Assembly (NCBI GenBank): GCA_037447655.1
Contig: JBBHKE010002290.1
Coordinates: forward strand, 65,001 to 129,000
Length of the DNA stretch: 64,000 bases
Direction of reading: 5' to 3'
From: Zygnema cylindricum
Taxonomy: Eukaryota > Streptophyta > Zygnematophyceae > Zygnematales > Zygnemataceae
This document shows positions 44,090-56,466 of the stretch, one piece after another. Numbering within the stretch: position 1 is the first letter of the stretch; each line of letters begins with the position of its first letter. The notes beneath the pieces are model-generated. The model was given only the letters and a program-made list of their open reading frames with translations. It was not told where the DNA came from and ran no database searches. A program made the position numbers and the translations under genes.

Positions 44090-45093
44090 GGGTATGTCCC
44101 CATGTATTGTATTTTATCGCAGATGCGCCGGACCCGGTTTTCAAGTGTCCTTTTGTGTAAGAATGTAATCGTAACTTACGTTTGTGACGATTGTATACGC
44201 CGACAATACCTGTGACGGCTTTCAACGTCTACAATCTATGTTGTCGCACGTTATGTTTTGGAACTGCTTGTGACGTCGCATGTCTTACCGTGACATTGTA
44301 GACGTACCGCATTCCAGCCTGTGCCGTTTCTCGGTTGAAGAAGATGCACTTTGCCTTTGCGTCTCCTGTCTGCTCGACGTGAAATGGCATCAGAAACTTG
44401 AAACCCCCGCAAAAGAAGAATCGTACAAGACGGCAACGGAAAAAATAAAACAAATTGTGTAATTTTCCTCGTCATACTGAACGTAATTGGGCAAAACTTA
44501 ACGAATTGTGTAATTTTACTCGTCGTTTGAAATCGTTTGAAAATATATATTAATATTTCGATGCGTGCTAATATGTGTTCCTATTTGTTTAGCGAAAATA
44601 GTGTGATTTAAAACACATCGTTGATGTGTTTTATATTAGGTTATTGGGTGAATCAGCGGATCGGCCAGATTCACAATTTTGTTCGGTTTGTGTTTTGATT
44701 TGGTCCTAGTTTAATTTGTGTTGCGTTTGCGTTGGCATTATTTGTTACGTCTTGTTTAGTTTGAGTGTTCGTTAAGGTTCGTGTCATTTGGTACTGTACA
44801 GTTGGTAAATTATTTAGTGCGTAGGACCGTGGTACGGTTTTTAAGTCCAACGTACGTTTAAATTCGGCGTCACTTCTGTTTCGGCGCTGAAGGTTCTAGT
44901 GCGTGATACGTGGTCATGGGTGTAAAAACACAAAACGACAACATGTGGTATATTTTAAGTTCAAACAATGACGCAAAATGTACTTCTATTTTTTTCAATT
45001 TCTTTGTACGGCTGTAACTTACGCCGTACGGGGCTAAATTTTACAAGAAAATGATAGAAAAAAACTCTTACTTTGGCACATGGGGACATAACC
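44090..45093. mobile_element. PIF/Harbinger-like element PH-C1 (1004 bp)
   Basis: TIRs GGGTATGTCCCCATG and CATGGGGACATAACC, flanked by TAA at 44087-44089 and 45094-45096. An inverted relative is at 45584-46370 and a fragment at 63401. It carries a short conserved reading frame on the minus strand (44229-44475). Confidence 0.85.
44229..44453 (-). CDS. Short conserved frame in PH-C1, function unknown
   Basis: Up to 74 residues; the part from MPFHVEQTGDAKAKCIFF to the TAG stop aligns codon by codon with the frame at 45984-46199 in PH-C2, with the stop at the same place. Shared blocks are TGDAKAKCIFFN, RYVYNV, SQA and the C-terminal NVR-H. Of about 53 codons, some ten differ only silently and about eighteen change the residue. 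It has no domain I know. It could be the tail exon of an element-encoded protein or a captured fragment. A true start is not identifiable. Confidence 0.4.
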   Translation of the reverse strand: MFYFFRCRLVRFFFCGGFKFLMPFHVEQTGDAKAKCIFFNRETAQAGMRYVYNVTVRHATSQAVPKHNVRQHRL

Positions 45094-45583
45094 TAATATC
45101 TTTATTACTAAGCGCGAAGCGTGACATTTGCCTGCTTGTCCACATGTAAGTGTATTTCGTTGGGTTCTAGCTGTAATTTGTTGGGCAGTCACTTTTTAAA
45201 TTTTTACCGACGCCGTGAGTCGCGGATCTTCTAAGATTTAGGTATGTGATGGACAGTCATTTCCTATTTTCCGAGCAATGATAGCCTATTCCCACCGGAA
45301 AAAAATTCACTTCTGCAACAGACAGGCGTTCGAATAATGTATGGATTTCCGAGCACCGACTTTTTTGTTTTCGGAAATTTTGGTAAAATCGTACAAACTA
45401 ACTTCCTCAAAATATTGGGAGATATTGAAGTCGGGTTAAAGTAGCGTATTTTTTTGAAACATGCCAACGGTAACCGGAAAAATTGATGTAGCAAAAACAA
45501 CATACGAACAACTATTTCGTTGTTTTCGCGAGAAAAATTTGCAGGACATTGAACCACCGTTGTCGTATTTCGAACATTAGTAG

Positions 45584-46370
45584 GGGTGCGTCTCCATGTG
45601 CCAAAGTAAGGGTTTTTTTCTGTCTTTTTCTTGTAAAAATTAGAGCCGTACCGCGTAAGTTTCAACAGTACAAAAAATAGAAAAAAAGGAGAAGTACATT
45701 TTGCGTCATCATCGAATTTGAGGTGTACTACATGTTGTCGTCTTGTGTTCTTCGACCCACGGCCACGCCAAAAAACGTCATCTTCAAACTTTTCTTTAAA
45801 AAACAGAGACGATGCTTTTTAAAACAAAGTATTTTAGAAAGTCAAATAGGAACACGTATTAGTACATGTAAAAAAATTACAAATTTCAAACGAATTCAAT
45901 CGACAGCGAAAGGTACACTATTCGATATATTTTGTCTGTTTGCGTTCACGTTCGACAAGGCAAAGTTCACAATTTGTTAGGCTTTGTCCGTTTGCGCTTG
46001 GTACGCACTTTATTTCACCAAGGGTCTCAAGATTGCAATGCCATTTCGTGTAGACCGGACAGGTGACGCAAAGGCAAAGTGCATATTCTTTAACTGTGAA
46101 AGGGCAAAGGTTGGAAGGCGATACGTCTACAATGTAACAAAAACTGAGGCATCGTCACAAGCAGCTACAAAAAATAACGTGCGTCATCACAAATTATAGA
46201 CGTTGAGAGCCGTCACGAGCATTTTCAGCATATATAATTGTCACACCCTTAAGTAATTATCTCGTTGACTCAACTTGATACACATAAAGACACCTAAAAT
46301 CCAGGTCGCCCGGATCTGCGCTAAAAAACAAAGTAATTTCGCTAAGTTTCAAGTACATAGAGACGCACCC
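45584..46370. mobile_element. PIF/Harbinger-like element PH-C2
   Basis: Ends GGGTGCGTCTCCATGTGCC and GTACATAGAGACGCACCC, homologous to PH-C1 but in opposite orientation. The left flank is TAG; the right flank is the start of an LTR-S relic, so the TSD cannot be confirmed. Confidence 0.72.
45984..46199 (+). CDS. Short conserved frame in PH-C2, function unknown
   Basis: 71-residue frame whose last about 53 codons match the PH-C1 frame (blocks TGDAKAKCIFFN, RRYVYNVT, SSQAATK) and share the stop position and the sequence after it. The upstream part is not conserved in frame, so this is likely the 3' end of a larger, lost coding region. Whether it is expressed cannot be told from sequence. Confidence 0.4.
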   Translation: MSVCAWYALYFTKGLKIAMPFRVDRTGDAKAKCIFFNCERAKVGRRYVYNVTKTEASSQAATKNNVRHHKL

Positions 46371-46690
46371 TGTTGAAATCAATAGATTTAGAAGGTATTT
46401 TTTAGGTCTTAAATACGAAAATAATAGCATAGGCAGCCTGCCTCCACCTCTTCTCACTAGCCCCCAGACTTGTTGCAGTCACTGAAGAAAAGTGAGGAAG
46501 GTGGAGCCATGGTTTCTTAGGTTATTTGATATAGACAGGAAGGAGAAGGTAGGAGTTTTCACCAAAAAGGTTTCACGAACCCAAGATTTGATCCTGGTAC
46601 CTACCGTCCGTGAAAGTAGCCTTTAGCGTTGTCCTATAGTCTAGGAAGTGTGCTGAGATATATAGGGTGTGATAACTATTTAAACATCTC
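46371..46690 (+). mobile_element. Truncated LTR-S relic
   Basis: TGTTGAAATCAATAG start, then parallel to 13891-14215 (CAGCCTGCCTCCACCTCTT, TTTGATCCTGGTACCTA, ATATAGGGTGTGATA). It begins exactly at the end of PH-C2 and fades near 46690. Confidence 0.75.
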
Positions 46691-46910
46691 TTAGGAACAT
46701 TAATCCGATTAACGCAATCAAAGAACATAGAGACTAGTTAGAATATAGTGCGCACAAAAAACGTCAAAGCGTGTGACGTGTCACAAGACACCTTTAATTG
46801 GAGTTACGTGCCAAAATTTGGTGTGAACAAGACCTGTATTCCAATGAGTTCTCGGAAAATCATCAAAATGGGCAAAAAGTTACAAATGCTCCAGTGGGAA
46901 CATGCTATGA

Positions 46911-47623
46911 GGGTGAAGTTCCATTAAACGAAAAGTGAGGTTGTTTACAGAAATTCAAACCTCTCCATATTACGGCGTACCTCTTATGTTGTATTTATCC
47001 GGAAAAAAACATGACAGAGAATCTTTTCAATATTCTCCAAAAGTTTGAGAGTTAACAATGGCCGTTGGATGGTTTTTCGAAAAGCACTCTCTTCGAAAGT
47101 TTATGTAATTGGTGATGTATCTCGCGAGGTACATCGCCCAATACTGAAAAATTTGAACCGCGACAAATTGGATAATGAGCATACGTGTTAAGATGTCAAC
47201 CAATAGAAATCAAAAAAATTCGCACACGATATAAACATTAAAAAATCCATCAGAAAATACAAACGAAATCTCATAACGCAATTTTGTCACGCTATTTTTG
47301 TAAACTCTTATTCGTCACACTATTTTTGGCAGCGCTCATTTGTCACGCTTAAAAACAAGAAACCTAAAAAAATGAGGTGGTATCTGGCAAGGCGTCTACA
47401 AAGAGTACAAAAGTTGTGTTGCACGATGACTTGTTACGCACGTGCATGGCACGCAAATGAAGACTTTTGGTCGGTGTGAAAATTATTGACGATTTCCAAT
47501 ATCTGATCCATAGTAACGTGGCACCACTCTTTTGCTAACACGTGCATTACAGACTCTGCGCAATGGAACTTTGTTCAAATTGTCGCATTCTGTAATGTTG
47601 GCCGTACAATTACAACTTCACCC
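46911..47623. mobile_element. PIF/Harbinger-like element PH-B (713 bp, complete)
   Basis: TIR GGGTGAAGTT at both ends, 3-bp duplication TGA at 46908-46910 and 47624-47626. Fragments of the same family are at 9084-9187 and 10371-10740. Length is close to that of PH-A (706 bp), and the TTCCATTA motif is shared. Non-coding. Confidence 0.82.
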
Positions 47624-47687
47624 TGAGTTTCTTTCTTTCCGGCCAGTAATATTATTTTATTGCAAGCAGCTACAGTACATTACAGTA

Positions 47688-48176
47688 CACTGCAAATATT
47701 AATTAGAGTAAATAATGCTAATTCGGTTGCACTAAATTTCGACTATTTCACATTAAATAGGGTAAATGATTCTAAATTTTTCATGTTACTATTTAAGGTA
47801 CTTTTTGAATAAGCGTTAATAACTCTAATATAGTGTCGTTTTAAATAGTGTGGCGTACGGTCGGTGTTTGACCATGCAAAACTGAACTTTATTAAGCAAA
47901 AAATTACAAAAAATGATTTAATACATGCCGTTATCATGTAACTGCGTTTTAACAAACCGCGTAATGCAAACGTCACAGTGACGATAAACTGTATGTTTGG
48001 TCAGATTCTGTACGAATATCTAATATATCAGCGTGTCAAATTAGAATACTTAAATAAATTAGAGTAAATTCTTTTTTGAAAAAGTTCTATCACACAAATT
48101 AGAGTTCATAACTCTAATTATTTTTTTCTCTTTTTTTACTCTAATTTTTTCTTTACTCTAATAACGTTTCGCGGTG
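47688..48176. mobile_element. TA-flanked TIR element T11
   Basis: Left end CACTGCAAATATTAATTAGAG (degenerate) after TA 47686-47687; right end CTCTAATAACGTTTCGCGGTG before TA 48177-48178. Confidence 0.78.
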
Positions 48177-48178
48177 TA

Positions 48179-49090
48179 CTGTAGTTTTGTGTTGCCGCCG
48201 CCATGAAACTCGCTATTTTTTTGACATTTTTGATTGGTTGCGTGAGTGCCGAGAAATCATATATCTTTTTTTTTCGGGCGATTTGTTTGTTTTTTTTTCA
48301 AGCAATCTATTTTTTTTTTTTTCGTGCACGTCATGCGTAGTACAACCTTTTTACTAATAGATTCTAATTTCGAAAATATCACTAAGAAATAATTGACACA
48401 TGTAACGAAAAGATGTGTAATGATTTAAATAGGGAGACCAATTCACTCACTACGTGGCATTTATTATACCCTTGATACACGATATTCTATTGGCTTTCAA
48501 CTCAATTGAATATACTTCTGCTATAAAATCAAAAATAAAATGTGGAAATCTCGATAATTTGTCACAATGTAGCCGCATAATACTGATGAAGTTAAAGTTC
48601 AAAATATTTGTTTCAGGAGATTTTGCCTGTTCGACTGAATGCATAACACATTATGACATGTCCACGTACCAAATATTAGCTATATGGGTACAATCGGCAA
48701 AATAGAAAATGTCGTTGATTGTTCTTTTTATATTCACATTATTGCACTGTAAAATGGTATTAAAGGTCTTAAATGATGTTCACATTACCTGGTGTAGTAA
48801 AATGTAGCGTGTATAGTACCAAATTTGTACAAGGGGATAAAACATTGCGATACATCGCATAGTTGTTCAATTTGGTCAGATTTGGCCTTTTTTAAAATTT
48901 TTACGTAGTACTTGTCGATTTTACATTTTTCGTAAATTTTGTATAGTTATCGATGTATAGAAAAATGTACATAATTTTTTTAAAAAGAGACGTTCATCAT
49001 TTTCGGGCGCAAATTTTGAATTTGTGTAGGACAGTCCTCCTTTATAAGGAAACTGCCATTAATAAGATGCCATTGAAGCCGCCATTGAAG
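48179..49090. other. No recognised feature
   Basis: AT-rich. It includes a possible f-type left-end fragment (CATAGTTGTTCAATTTGG at 48860) with no further similarity, and T-runs at 48260-48325. Confidence 0.4.
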
Positions 49091-49099
49091 ATTCCATGA

Positions 49100-51080
49100 A
49101 CCTTGCCAAAAGCATCCATGCCTTTGCCTTCAACAATAGAGTGAGAGCATGTTAAGGCTAAAAACAGTGAGCTACTTGGGAACAACAAAACATGCTTTTG
49201 TATCTACTTCAACTTGGAATACAATGGTCAAACCATTAAGATTAAAAACCACCTTCTTGGAAATGTGACGAGTGGAGTTTTAAGAGCTTCCAATTTATGT
49301 CCGGATGAGGTGAAGGCAAAGTTAAGTGCATCAGAAAACCAAAAATTCTTATTATGGCTCCAATTTTGGCTCTCAAAAACGTGTAATATCTAATCTAGAT
49401 GAACTAACCGTAAGTCCTGTTGGGTGTAGCCAGAGCGATAAGGTAAATGGTGTGCAGACGAAAATGACAAAAATTTTAAACCGGCATAATAAGAAAGAGG
49501 TAAATGCAACATGAGCCAAGGCTTCCTTTGTCAATGGCTTGTCGTTCCAACTATGGGATGTCCCCTATTTTAAGGCAACGGTGAAGAAAACCGGGGAGAT
49601 AGGGGTGTTTTACGAGTTACTTCACCGCAATGCCAAGAGAACTGGTCTCTTGTTTCAGACTGAGGCGACCGTCATTAAGGATTTGGCGGGCTACGTGGAG
49701 ATGATGAAAGTCACATATGCTTTGATCACATAAAAAAAAATTGACAATTGTTGACAAAAAGGCCTCTCTTTAACATTCCGGCTTTCACCCCGACGCGTGA
49801 CATGTTCCTTATGGCTGAATGCATGAGTGGGCAATACAAGGATGTTGGACACGATTGTTAGGTGTTGGAGAAGAGAGTTCTCGCGGTTGGCGTGGAGCAT
49901 TTGGTACAAGTTTAGACTTATTCTTTACTTCGGATCAAGGTAAAACTTTGCTTCTCGTGAGTAGGTACCTTTCTGTCACATGAACGCCATGATCTACCAA
50001 AGTATTTGACTTGATGTTGGAGAATTGGGGCAAGATGTTATTTATTTCCACACCTGTCCGAGAGACAAAATAGATTTTCACATTCATCATGAATCATAAT
50101 TAGTGTAGTCATGTTCAAAATGATATTTACACTTTTGAATTTTAAACCTAGAGAGATCAATTTTGCAAAAAAAATTGTCATGCTTTAGAGGTTTTTACAG
50201 GTGAAGGACAAATTGGAGAGCTTAATCTTTAGTTATAGGTATAAACAATAGATGGGCAAGGCTAAATACATGTTTGAAGGGGCTAAGATTAAAGGCCACA
50301 ATTTGAGCCCAAAGTTTGAGATGAGAGTGACAAAGGTTATCAAAGTTATAGAGCGTGTGGTGTGGCTGATGAAAGAGTGTGATAAAAGGGCCCCAATTGG
50401 TTCGATTTTTTTTTTTTTACATGATAGGGCAGTTCTTACACAAGTTTTCGAATAGTGGAGAAGAAAGAAATTATGATGGCTTACAGATTTTGGAGTAACT
50501 GAAGACATATTAGATAGCCAAATGAGAGATGGCACATAGCCTTATGTATCCGGCCGGCTTAATACTCGATCTTGAGTACCAAAATGCTGCCTATGAGCAG
50601 CATTCAAATGTGAAAGTACTTGAAAGATTATAGACAATGGCTGAAAGAATGTTATTAAATGTGGAGGACCAGGTTGAGGCCCACTTTGAGCTATCTATGT
50701 AAAGAGGTGCGAAGGGTGTCTTTGGGTGGGAGGTAACAAAAGCTTTTTCTAGAAAGATGCTAGGGTGGAAGTGGTGTCAACAATTTGGGGCTATCACCCC
50801 TATCGTGTTGAAGAAAACAATTAGGATCCTTGCCTTGTGCTGTGTTGTCAACTCTTGTGGGAAGAATTGTTCAACCTCTGACTATATTTAGTATATGAAA
50901 CGGAACAAGCTGGCAACTAAAAAGGTTAGTGATCTAGTTTACGTCTTTAGCAATCTCAAATTATTACATAAGAGTAAGGATGTCAGCTATGAAGAGGCCA
51001 TGATTACATGGCAGGAAAGGGAAGAGGAGGTAGGGGAAAAGAAGTTGTATGAGCACATGTTTGACCCATATTTGGAGTAA
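49100..51080 (+). pseudogene. hAT-superfamily transposase pseudogene (BED / DUF659 / C-terminal dimerisation)
   Basis: Reading across stops and shifts, the plus strand shows parts of a plant-type hAT transposase in the right order. First comes a BED-finger-like block ending KIKNHLLGNVTSGVL (about 49235-49285) without all metal ligands. Next is a DUF659-like block KASFVNGLSFQLWDVPYFKAT (about 49515-49590), then KVIKVIERVVWLMKECDKRAP (50336-50400). Last is the C-terminal dimerisation signature KRNKLATKKVSDLVYVFSNLKLL (50900-50970) followed by YEEAMITWQE. Intact functional transposases are about 600-750 residues; here several stops and frameshifts break the frame, so it is dead. It is the only transposase-like coding relic of a DNA element in the window. 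The part from 49725 on is repeated at 54651. Confidence 0.78.
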
Positions 51081-51619
51081 AGAGAGATATAGAAGGTATA
51101 TATGCTCACGGCTTGCAATGAGTTGCTAATGTGAAAACTAAAGAATATCCAACAAATAATTCTTTAGATGGTTTTTTGTTGTTTCAATTTGAACATGCCT
51201 TTTTTCATAGTTGACATGTTGTAATACGTCCATGCTAAACCAACGATGAGGAAACGTGGTTGCCCGGCGAGGCAGTTTGGTTGCTGGTTGGTAATTGAAT
51301 GGTGAGACTACCTCGTCGCTGGTCAGTGAACGAACGACGAGGCAGTTTGGTGGGGGTTCATCATAGTGGTTTCTAGTTGTTGGATCAACGACAAGGTTGC
51401 CTCGTCGCTAGTTTTTTCACTTCTTTGTTTATTCAGGTTTTGAAAAGTCAAATTCAAGTACGCATTTTCTTAACATTTCATTATTGTTTGATATGCATTG
51501 TCCATAGTATTCATTAGTTAGATGCGTGCGTAAAATGTGAATTGAACAACTATGTTATATCGTGATGATATTGTAAGCTATCGAAACGATTGTCGCACGC
51601 TATATAAAAATTTGATATA
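51081..51619. other. Non-coding flank downstream of the hAT pseudogene
   Basis: Contains several copies of CGACGAGGCAGTTTGG-like and CTCGTCGCTGGTC-like motifs (51240-51410), partly complementary to each other. No element boundary could be fixed. Confidence 0.4.
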
Positions 51620-52587
51620 TGAAATTCTGTGGTCTCCATTGACCCACAGAATGAGCAGCCTATGTAAAGCCTCTAGGATAATATTTGCCCCTTTCACTTT
51701 CCCACTGAATAAGTACCGCCCAGGCACACAAATATTTTGACCACCCTCACCCCTGTGAGGACAAGACTCCTTTGAGTCAAACGCAAAAAGAATAGCTTAA
51801 TTTGCTCCCCTGAGCAGTAAGTTATAGCTGGTCAAAGATGACCTTTATAATTACAAGATCTCTTAGAGAGAGGTACCTAAATATCATTAAGTCTTCGTCT
51901 GCCTACTCACGACTACCTACTACTAAACTCTAGTCCAATAGGAATACTATATAGTACAAGAAGGTACAATAGAAGATATACTTATTGTACGGCCATTGTA
52001 CGACATGGTCTACAAGGTGACACCTGTCAAATCGAGAGCCATGGTTCCTCCTCCCATCTTCTCCGGTATCAAACAATGTGGCGCCACGTGGCACCGCGTG
52101 ACTCTATCTCCAAATGACGCCAAAATCTCACTCCGCGTGGCGGCTACAATGTAGGCCGTCCGATCAAAACATATTTTACACGGTTCAGATTCGCGTACAT
52201 GCATGAATTGCTCCTTTTCGTTAGTCTGCTTTCAAATAGCTGTCGCGTTCATGTTTTGAAACCTGTCACGTGTATTGTTTTGATAACGCCCTAGTCGATA
52301 AGGCTTACGTCTAAAAACGTTGTCGCGTTGATGTTTATATATCTTTGAAACCCGTCACGTGTATCGTTTCGATAACGCCCTAGTCGAAATGGCTTACGTC
52401 TAAAAACTGGTTCACAGATCCAGGTTAAAATCTAGATATATGCAACATTATAGTAAAATATCCTCTACCTCAAAATCTGTTACTTTCTAAATATGGCCGC
52501 AGCCATGGCGTGCCTTTGATCCTCACTCTCTTTCTTTAAAGTAAAACTAAAATAGAGAAGTGAAATATTAATTACCTCTTTTCAACA
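51620..52587 (-). repeat. Copia-1-type LTR (968 bp) without its own internal region
   Basis: TGAAATTC...TTCAACA, with G-box GCCACGTGGC. It is longer than the 891-bp Copia-1A LTR because an 80-bp block (52241-52320 / 52321-52400, including the tRNA-like D-arm) is tandemly duplicated. Flanks ATATA and ATTCA do not match, so it is not a simple solo LTR. Confidence 0.88.
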
Positions 52588-54650
52588 ATTCATTTTGCAC
52601 CTATAAAATACTAAAAGAACCATTAATTTCTGCAAGGATTCTACCAAGCTGTCGGAGCTGAGGCTCCAAGAGAATTGTGGAGGTGGCTGTTTTCTGGATG
52701 GAACAAGAAGGCACTCGTGGTCACGCGAGTAAAAGGAGATAGCAAAGAGGCCGAGTCCTTTGATGAGGAGGATGGGGAGCTCCTTCTCGATAAGAATGTG
52801 GAGGAAAAGGAGATTCTTCGGAAATAGAAGTGTGCTCTTGGAGCATTTCGGGAAGCTCCACAGCAAGGATGGATCATCAATTCAAGTGCATCCATGCACA
52901 TTTTTTGTGACAGACACTTCTTTACAAGGCCAAGAAAGATCCTTACTGAAGAGATAGAGTATGGGGACGGGAGAGTAGTAAGTATGGGGATGACGTTTAC
53001 TTCACAGCTGTTAAGGGTAGCTTAGGAAAGTTTAGGCTTAACCTGAGTAATGAAAAGAAAAGTGCTTACTATGTTGGTGTCCCAAGTTTTTTTATTTGGC
53101 ATAAGCGGTATGCATTTTGATACGTTGAGGGAAATGAAGAAGCTTGGTGTAGTAGAAGGCATTCAATTTGGGGATAATGAAATGGTTGATGATTATAGTG
53201 GCTGTGCCCAAGATAAAGCTCAGACTTCCTTTCCCTAAAGTCGCCACATATAGGGGAGATATGGTACTAGATTTGATCCACACAGATATCTGGGGACCAG
53301 CAAGGGTACCCTTAGTTGGAGGGAAGAGGTATATGTTGACAATTACTGATGACTGGTTCACATATTCTAGAGTCTACTTGTTAAAAGCAAAGTTTGAAAC
53401 ACCAACTTACTTCAAAGAATATAAAGCCTGGATTGAGAAGTTGCATTGAACCCCCATTAAGAGAATAAGGAGTGATATTGGGGGAGAATATACCTCTAAC
53501 CATTTTGAAGAATACTTGAGAAATGAGGGAGTTCAGCACCAAAAAATTGTACTACATAATCCGGAACAAAATGGGGTAGCTGAGAGGTTAAACAGAACAC
53601 TAGGAGCTAGTGTAAGCAGTATGTTGGCTAACAAGAAAAAAGGATAGAGATTTTGGGCCGAATCCATGAACCGTGCCAACTACAATAATAACAGAGTCCT
53701 TACCTTAGCAGTCAAAGGTATGACACCTTATGAGAGATGAGTTGGAAGGAAACCGAATATCTCTCACCTTAAAGTATTTGGTAGCCAAGTTTTTTATCTA
53801 GATACGGATAAGAAAAACTGGAAACTTGATGCTAAGGGAAAAGTTTGATATTTTGTGGGATATGATGAGGATGTCAAGGGATATAGAGTCTATGACATCG
53901 CAAAACAAGATATCATTCTGGTCAAACACCTAGTTGTCATGGATGAAGGAAAGTCAACTGACGCCTTCAAATATACCAAAAAGTTAAGAATTAGGTTTGA
54001 GTCAGAAAGTGAGGAGAACTCTGTTTTTCACGAAAGGGACATGAGTGAGACAGTGATTGCACATTCAAAGGAGATCCAAGATACAAGAGAGCTACCAGAT
54101 ACCTCACATATCCCTATGGACTTGGAGGAGACAGAAGTGTAGGAACCAGACCCAACTTCCATAGATAGAGGAGATGATGAGACAGTAAGGAGAAACCTAA
54201 GACTTCCCTCTATTCCAGCGTCAGAGTTTAACGGAAGAAGAAGGAGCAGCAAGAGGATACAAGAGAAATAAGTTGCTCGTAAGGTAACTAAGCTATCTCA
54301 TCCTGATGAGCCTCAGTCATACTTCGAGGCAGTGAACAACCCAAAAAAGGACAGATGGATTAGAGCCACAAATAATGAGATGGTTCCATCATGGAAGCAA
54401 ATACTTGGGAGCTAACAGATTGTCCTCCAGACAGAAAAGCTATTGGTTGTAAATGGGTATTTAAACTAAAATTGAACCTAGAGAATACCATTGAAAGATA
54501 TAAGGCTAGTTTGGTAACAAAGGGGTTCACCCAAAAGGATGGGATTGACTATGAGGAGATGTTTGCTCCAGTTGTTCGGTTCCCATCAATAAGGATTCTT
54601 CTCATCTACCAGTAGCGCAAGATATGGAAATTCATCAAATGGATATTAAG
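52588..54650 (+). pseudogene. Copia-1C, decayed internal Copia fragment on the plus strand
   Basis: Follows the Copia-1 order with many stops and shifts: gag tail/protease (KDGSSIQVHPCT region, 52860-52960, homologous to the DSGA block), integrase (LIHTDIWGPARV 53270-53305; SDIGGEY about 53475; PEQNGVAERLN about 53562-53594) and the start of RT (WELTDCPPDRKAIGCKWVF 54404-54460). It stops abruptly at MDIK, where copy A' begins. Both LTRs are missing and it lies in opposite orientation to the LTR beside it. Confidence 0.85.
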
Positions 54651-56007
54651 ATCACATAAAAAAAAATTGACAATTGTTGACAAAAAGGCCTCTCTTTAAC
54701 ATTCCGGCTTTCACCCCGACGCGTGACATGTTCCTTATGGCTGAATGCATGAGTGGGCAATACAAGGATGTTGGACACGATTGTTAGGTGTTGGAGAAGA
54801 GAGTTCTCGCGGTTGGCGTGGAGCATTTGGTACAAGTTTAGACTTATTCTTTACTTCGGATCAAGGTAAAACTTTGCTTCTCGTGAGTAGGTACCTTTCT
54901 GTCACATGAACGCCATGATCTACCAAAGTATTTGACTTGATGTTGGAGAATTGGGGCAAGATGTTATTTATTTCCACACCTGTCCGAGAGACAAAATAGA
55001 TTTTCACATTCATCATGAATCATAATTAGTGTAGTCATGTTCAAAATGATATTTACACTTTTGAATTTTAAACCTAGAGAGATCAATTTTGCAAAAAAAA
55101 TTGTCATGCTTTAGAGGTTTTTACAGGTGAAGGACAAATTGGAGAGCTTAATCTTTAGTTATAGGTATAAACAATAGATGGGCAAGGCTAAATACATGTT
55201 TGAAGGGGCTAAGATTAAAGGCCACAATTTGAGCCCAAAGTTTGAGATGAGAGTGACAAAGGTTATCAAAGTTATAGAGCGTGTGGTGTGGCTGATGAAA
55301 GAGTGTGATAAAAGGGCCCCAATTGGTTCGATTTTTTTTTTTTTTACATGATAGGGCAGTTCTTACACAAGTTTTCGAATAGTGGAGAAGAAAGAAATTA
55401 TGATGGCTTACAGATTTTGGAGTAACTGAAGACATATTAGATAGCCAAATGAGAGATGGCACATAGCCTTATGTATCCGGCCGGCTTAATACTCGATCTT
55501 GAGTACCAAAATGCTGCCTATGAGCAGCATTCAAATGTGAAAGTACTTGAAAGATTATAGACAATGGCTGAAAGAATGTTATTAAATGTGGAGGACCAGG
55601 TTGAGGCCCACTTTGAGCTATCTATGTAAAGAGGTGCGAAGGGTGTCTTTGGGTGGGAGGTAACAAAAGCTTTTTCTAGAAAGATGCTAGGGTGGAAGTG
55701 GTGTCAACAATTTGGGGCTATCACCCCTATCGTGTTGAAGAAAACAATTAGGATCCTTGCCTTGTGCTGTGTTGTCAACTCTTGTGGGAAGAATTGTTCA
55801 ACCTCTGACTATATTTAGTATATGAAACGGAACAAGCTGGCAACTAAAAAGGTTAGTGATCTAGTTTACGTCTTTAGCAATCTCAAATTATTACATAAGA
55901 GTAAGGATGTCAGCTATGAAGAGGCCATGATTACATGGCAGGAAAGGGAAGAGGAGGTAGGGGAAAAGAAGTTGTATGAGCACATGTTTGACCCATATTT
56001 GGAGTAA
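54651..56007 (+). pseudogene. Duplicated 3' half of the hAT transposase pseudogene
   Basis: Second copy of the hAT relic, lacking the BED-like and first DUF659-like parts. It includes KRNKLATKKVSDLVYVF at about 55827-55877. It carries the same stops as copy A, so duplication came after inactivation. Confidence 0.85.
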
Positions 56008-56333
56008 AGAGAGATATAGAAGGTATATATGCTCACGGCTTGCAATGAGTTGCTAATGTGAAAACTAAAGAATATCCAACAAATAATTCTTTAGATGGTT
56101 TTTTGTTGTTTCAATTTGAACATGCCTTTTTTCATAGTTGACATGTTGTAATACGTCCATGCTAAACCAACGATGAGGAAACGTGGTTGCCCGGCGAGGC
56201 AGTTTGGTTGCTGGTTGGTAATTGAATGGTGAGACTACCTCGTCGCTGGTCAGTGAACGAACGACGAGGCAGTTTGGTGGGGGTTCATCATAGTGGTTTC
56301 TAGTTGTTGGATCAACGACAAGGTTGCCTCGTC

Positions 56334-56466
56334 CATGACAATCTCCTCTCCTTCCTCATCTTCATCCTTGGTGATGGTGGCAGCTGTTCTACCAACTGTA
56401 GAGGCGGAGGTGCCAGAAAAACGTATCCCTCCAAACCCAGGTGGAGGTGGGCATCGAATTTGTCCA
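56334..56466. other. 133-bp gag-derived patch inside copy A'
   Basis: Identical, as far as I can compare, to 61723-61855 in Copia-1B gag. It replaces the 98 bp present in copy A at 51407-51504. Short overlaps at the joins: TC on the left, TTGTCCA on the right. Confidence 0.92.

Larger units (their letters stand above)
49725..52587. repeat. 2.9-kb segmental duplication, copy A
   Basis: Contains the hAT pseudogene 3' half, about 540 bp of flank and a complete Copia-1-type LTR. Virtually identical to 54651-57549 except for a poly-T length change and a replaced 98-bp block (51407-51504). The left breakpoint is inside the hAT pseudogene and the right one is exactly at the LTR end. Confidence 0.92.

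Noticed and set aside
51081-51410. GACGAGGCAGTTTGG repeats as transposon TIRs
   Set aside because: Motifs recur in both orientations, but no target-site duplication or boundary could be matched.
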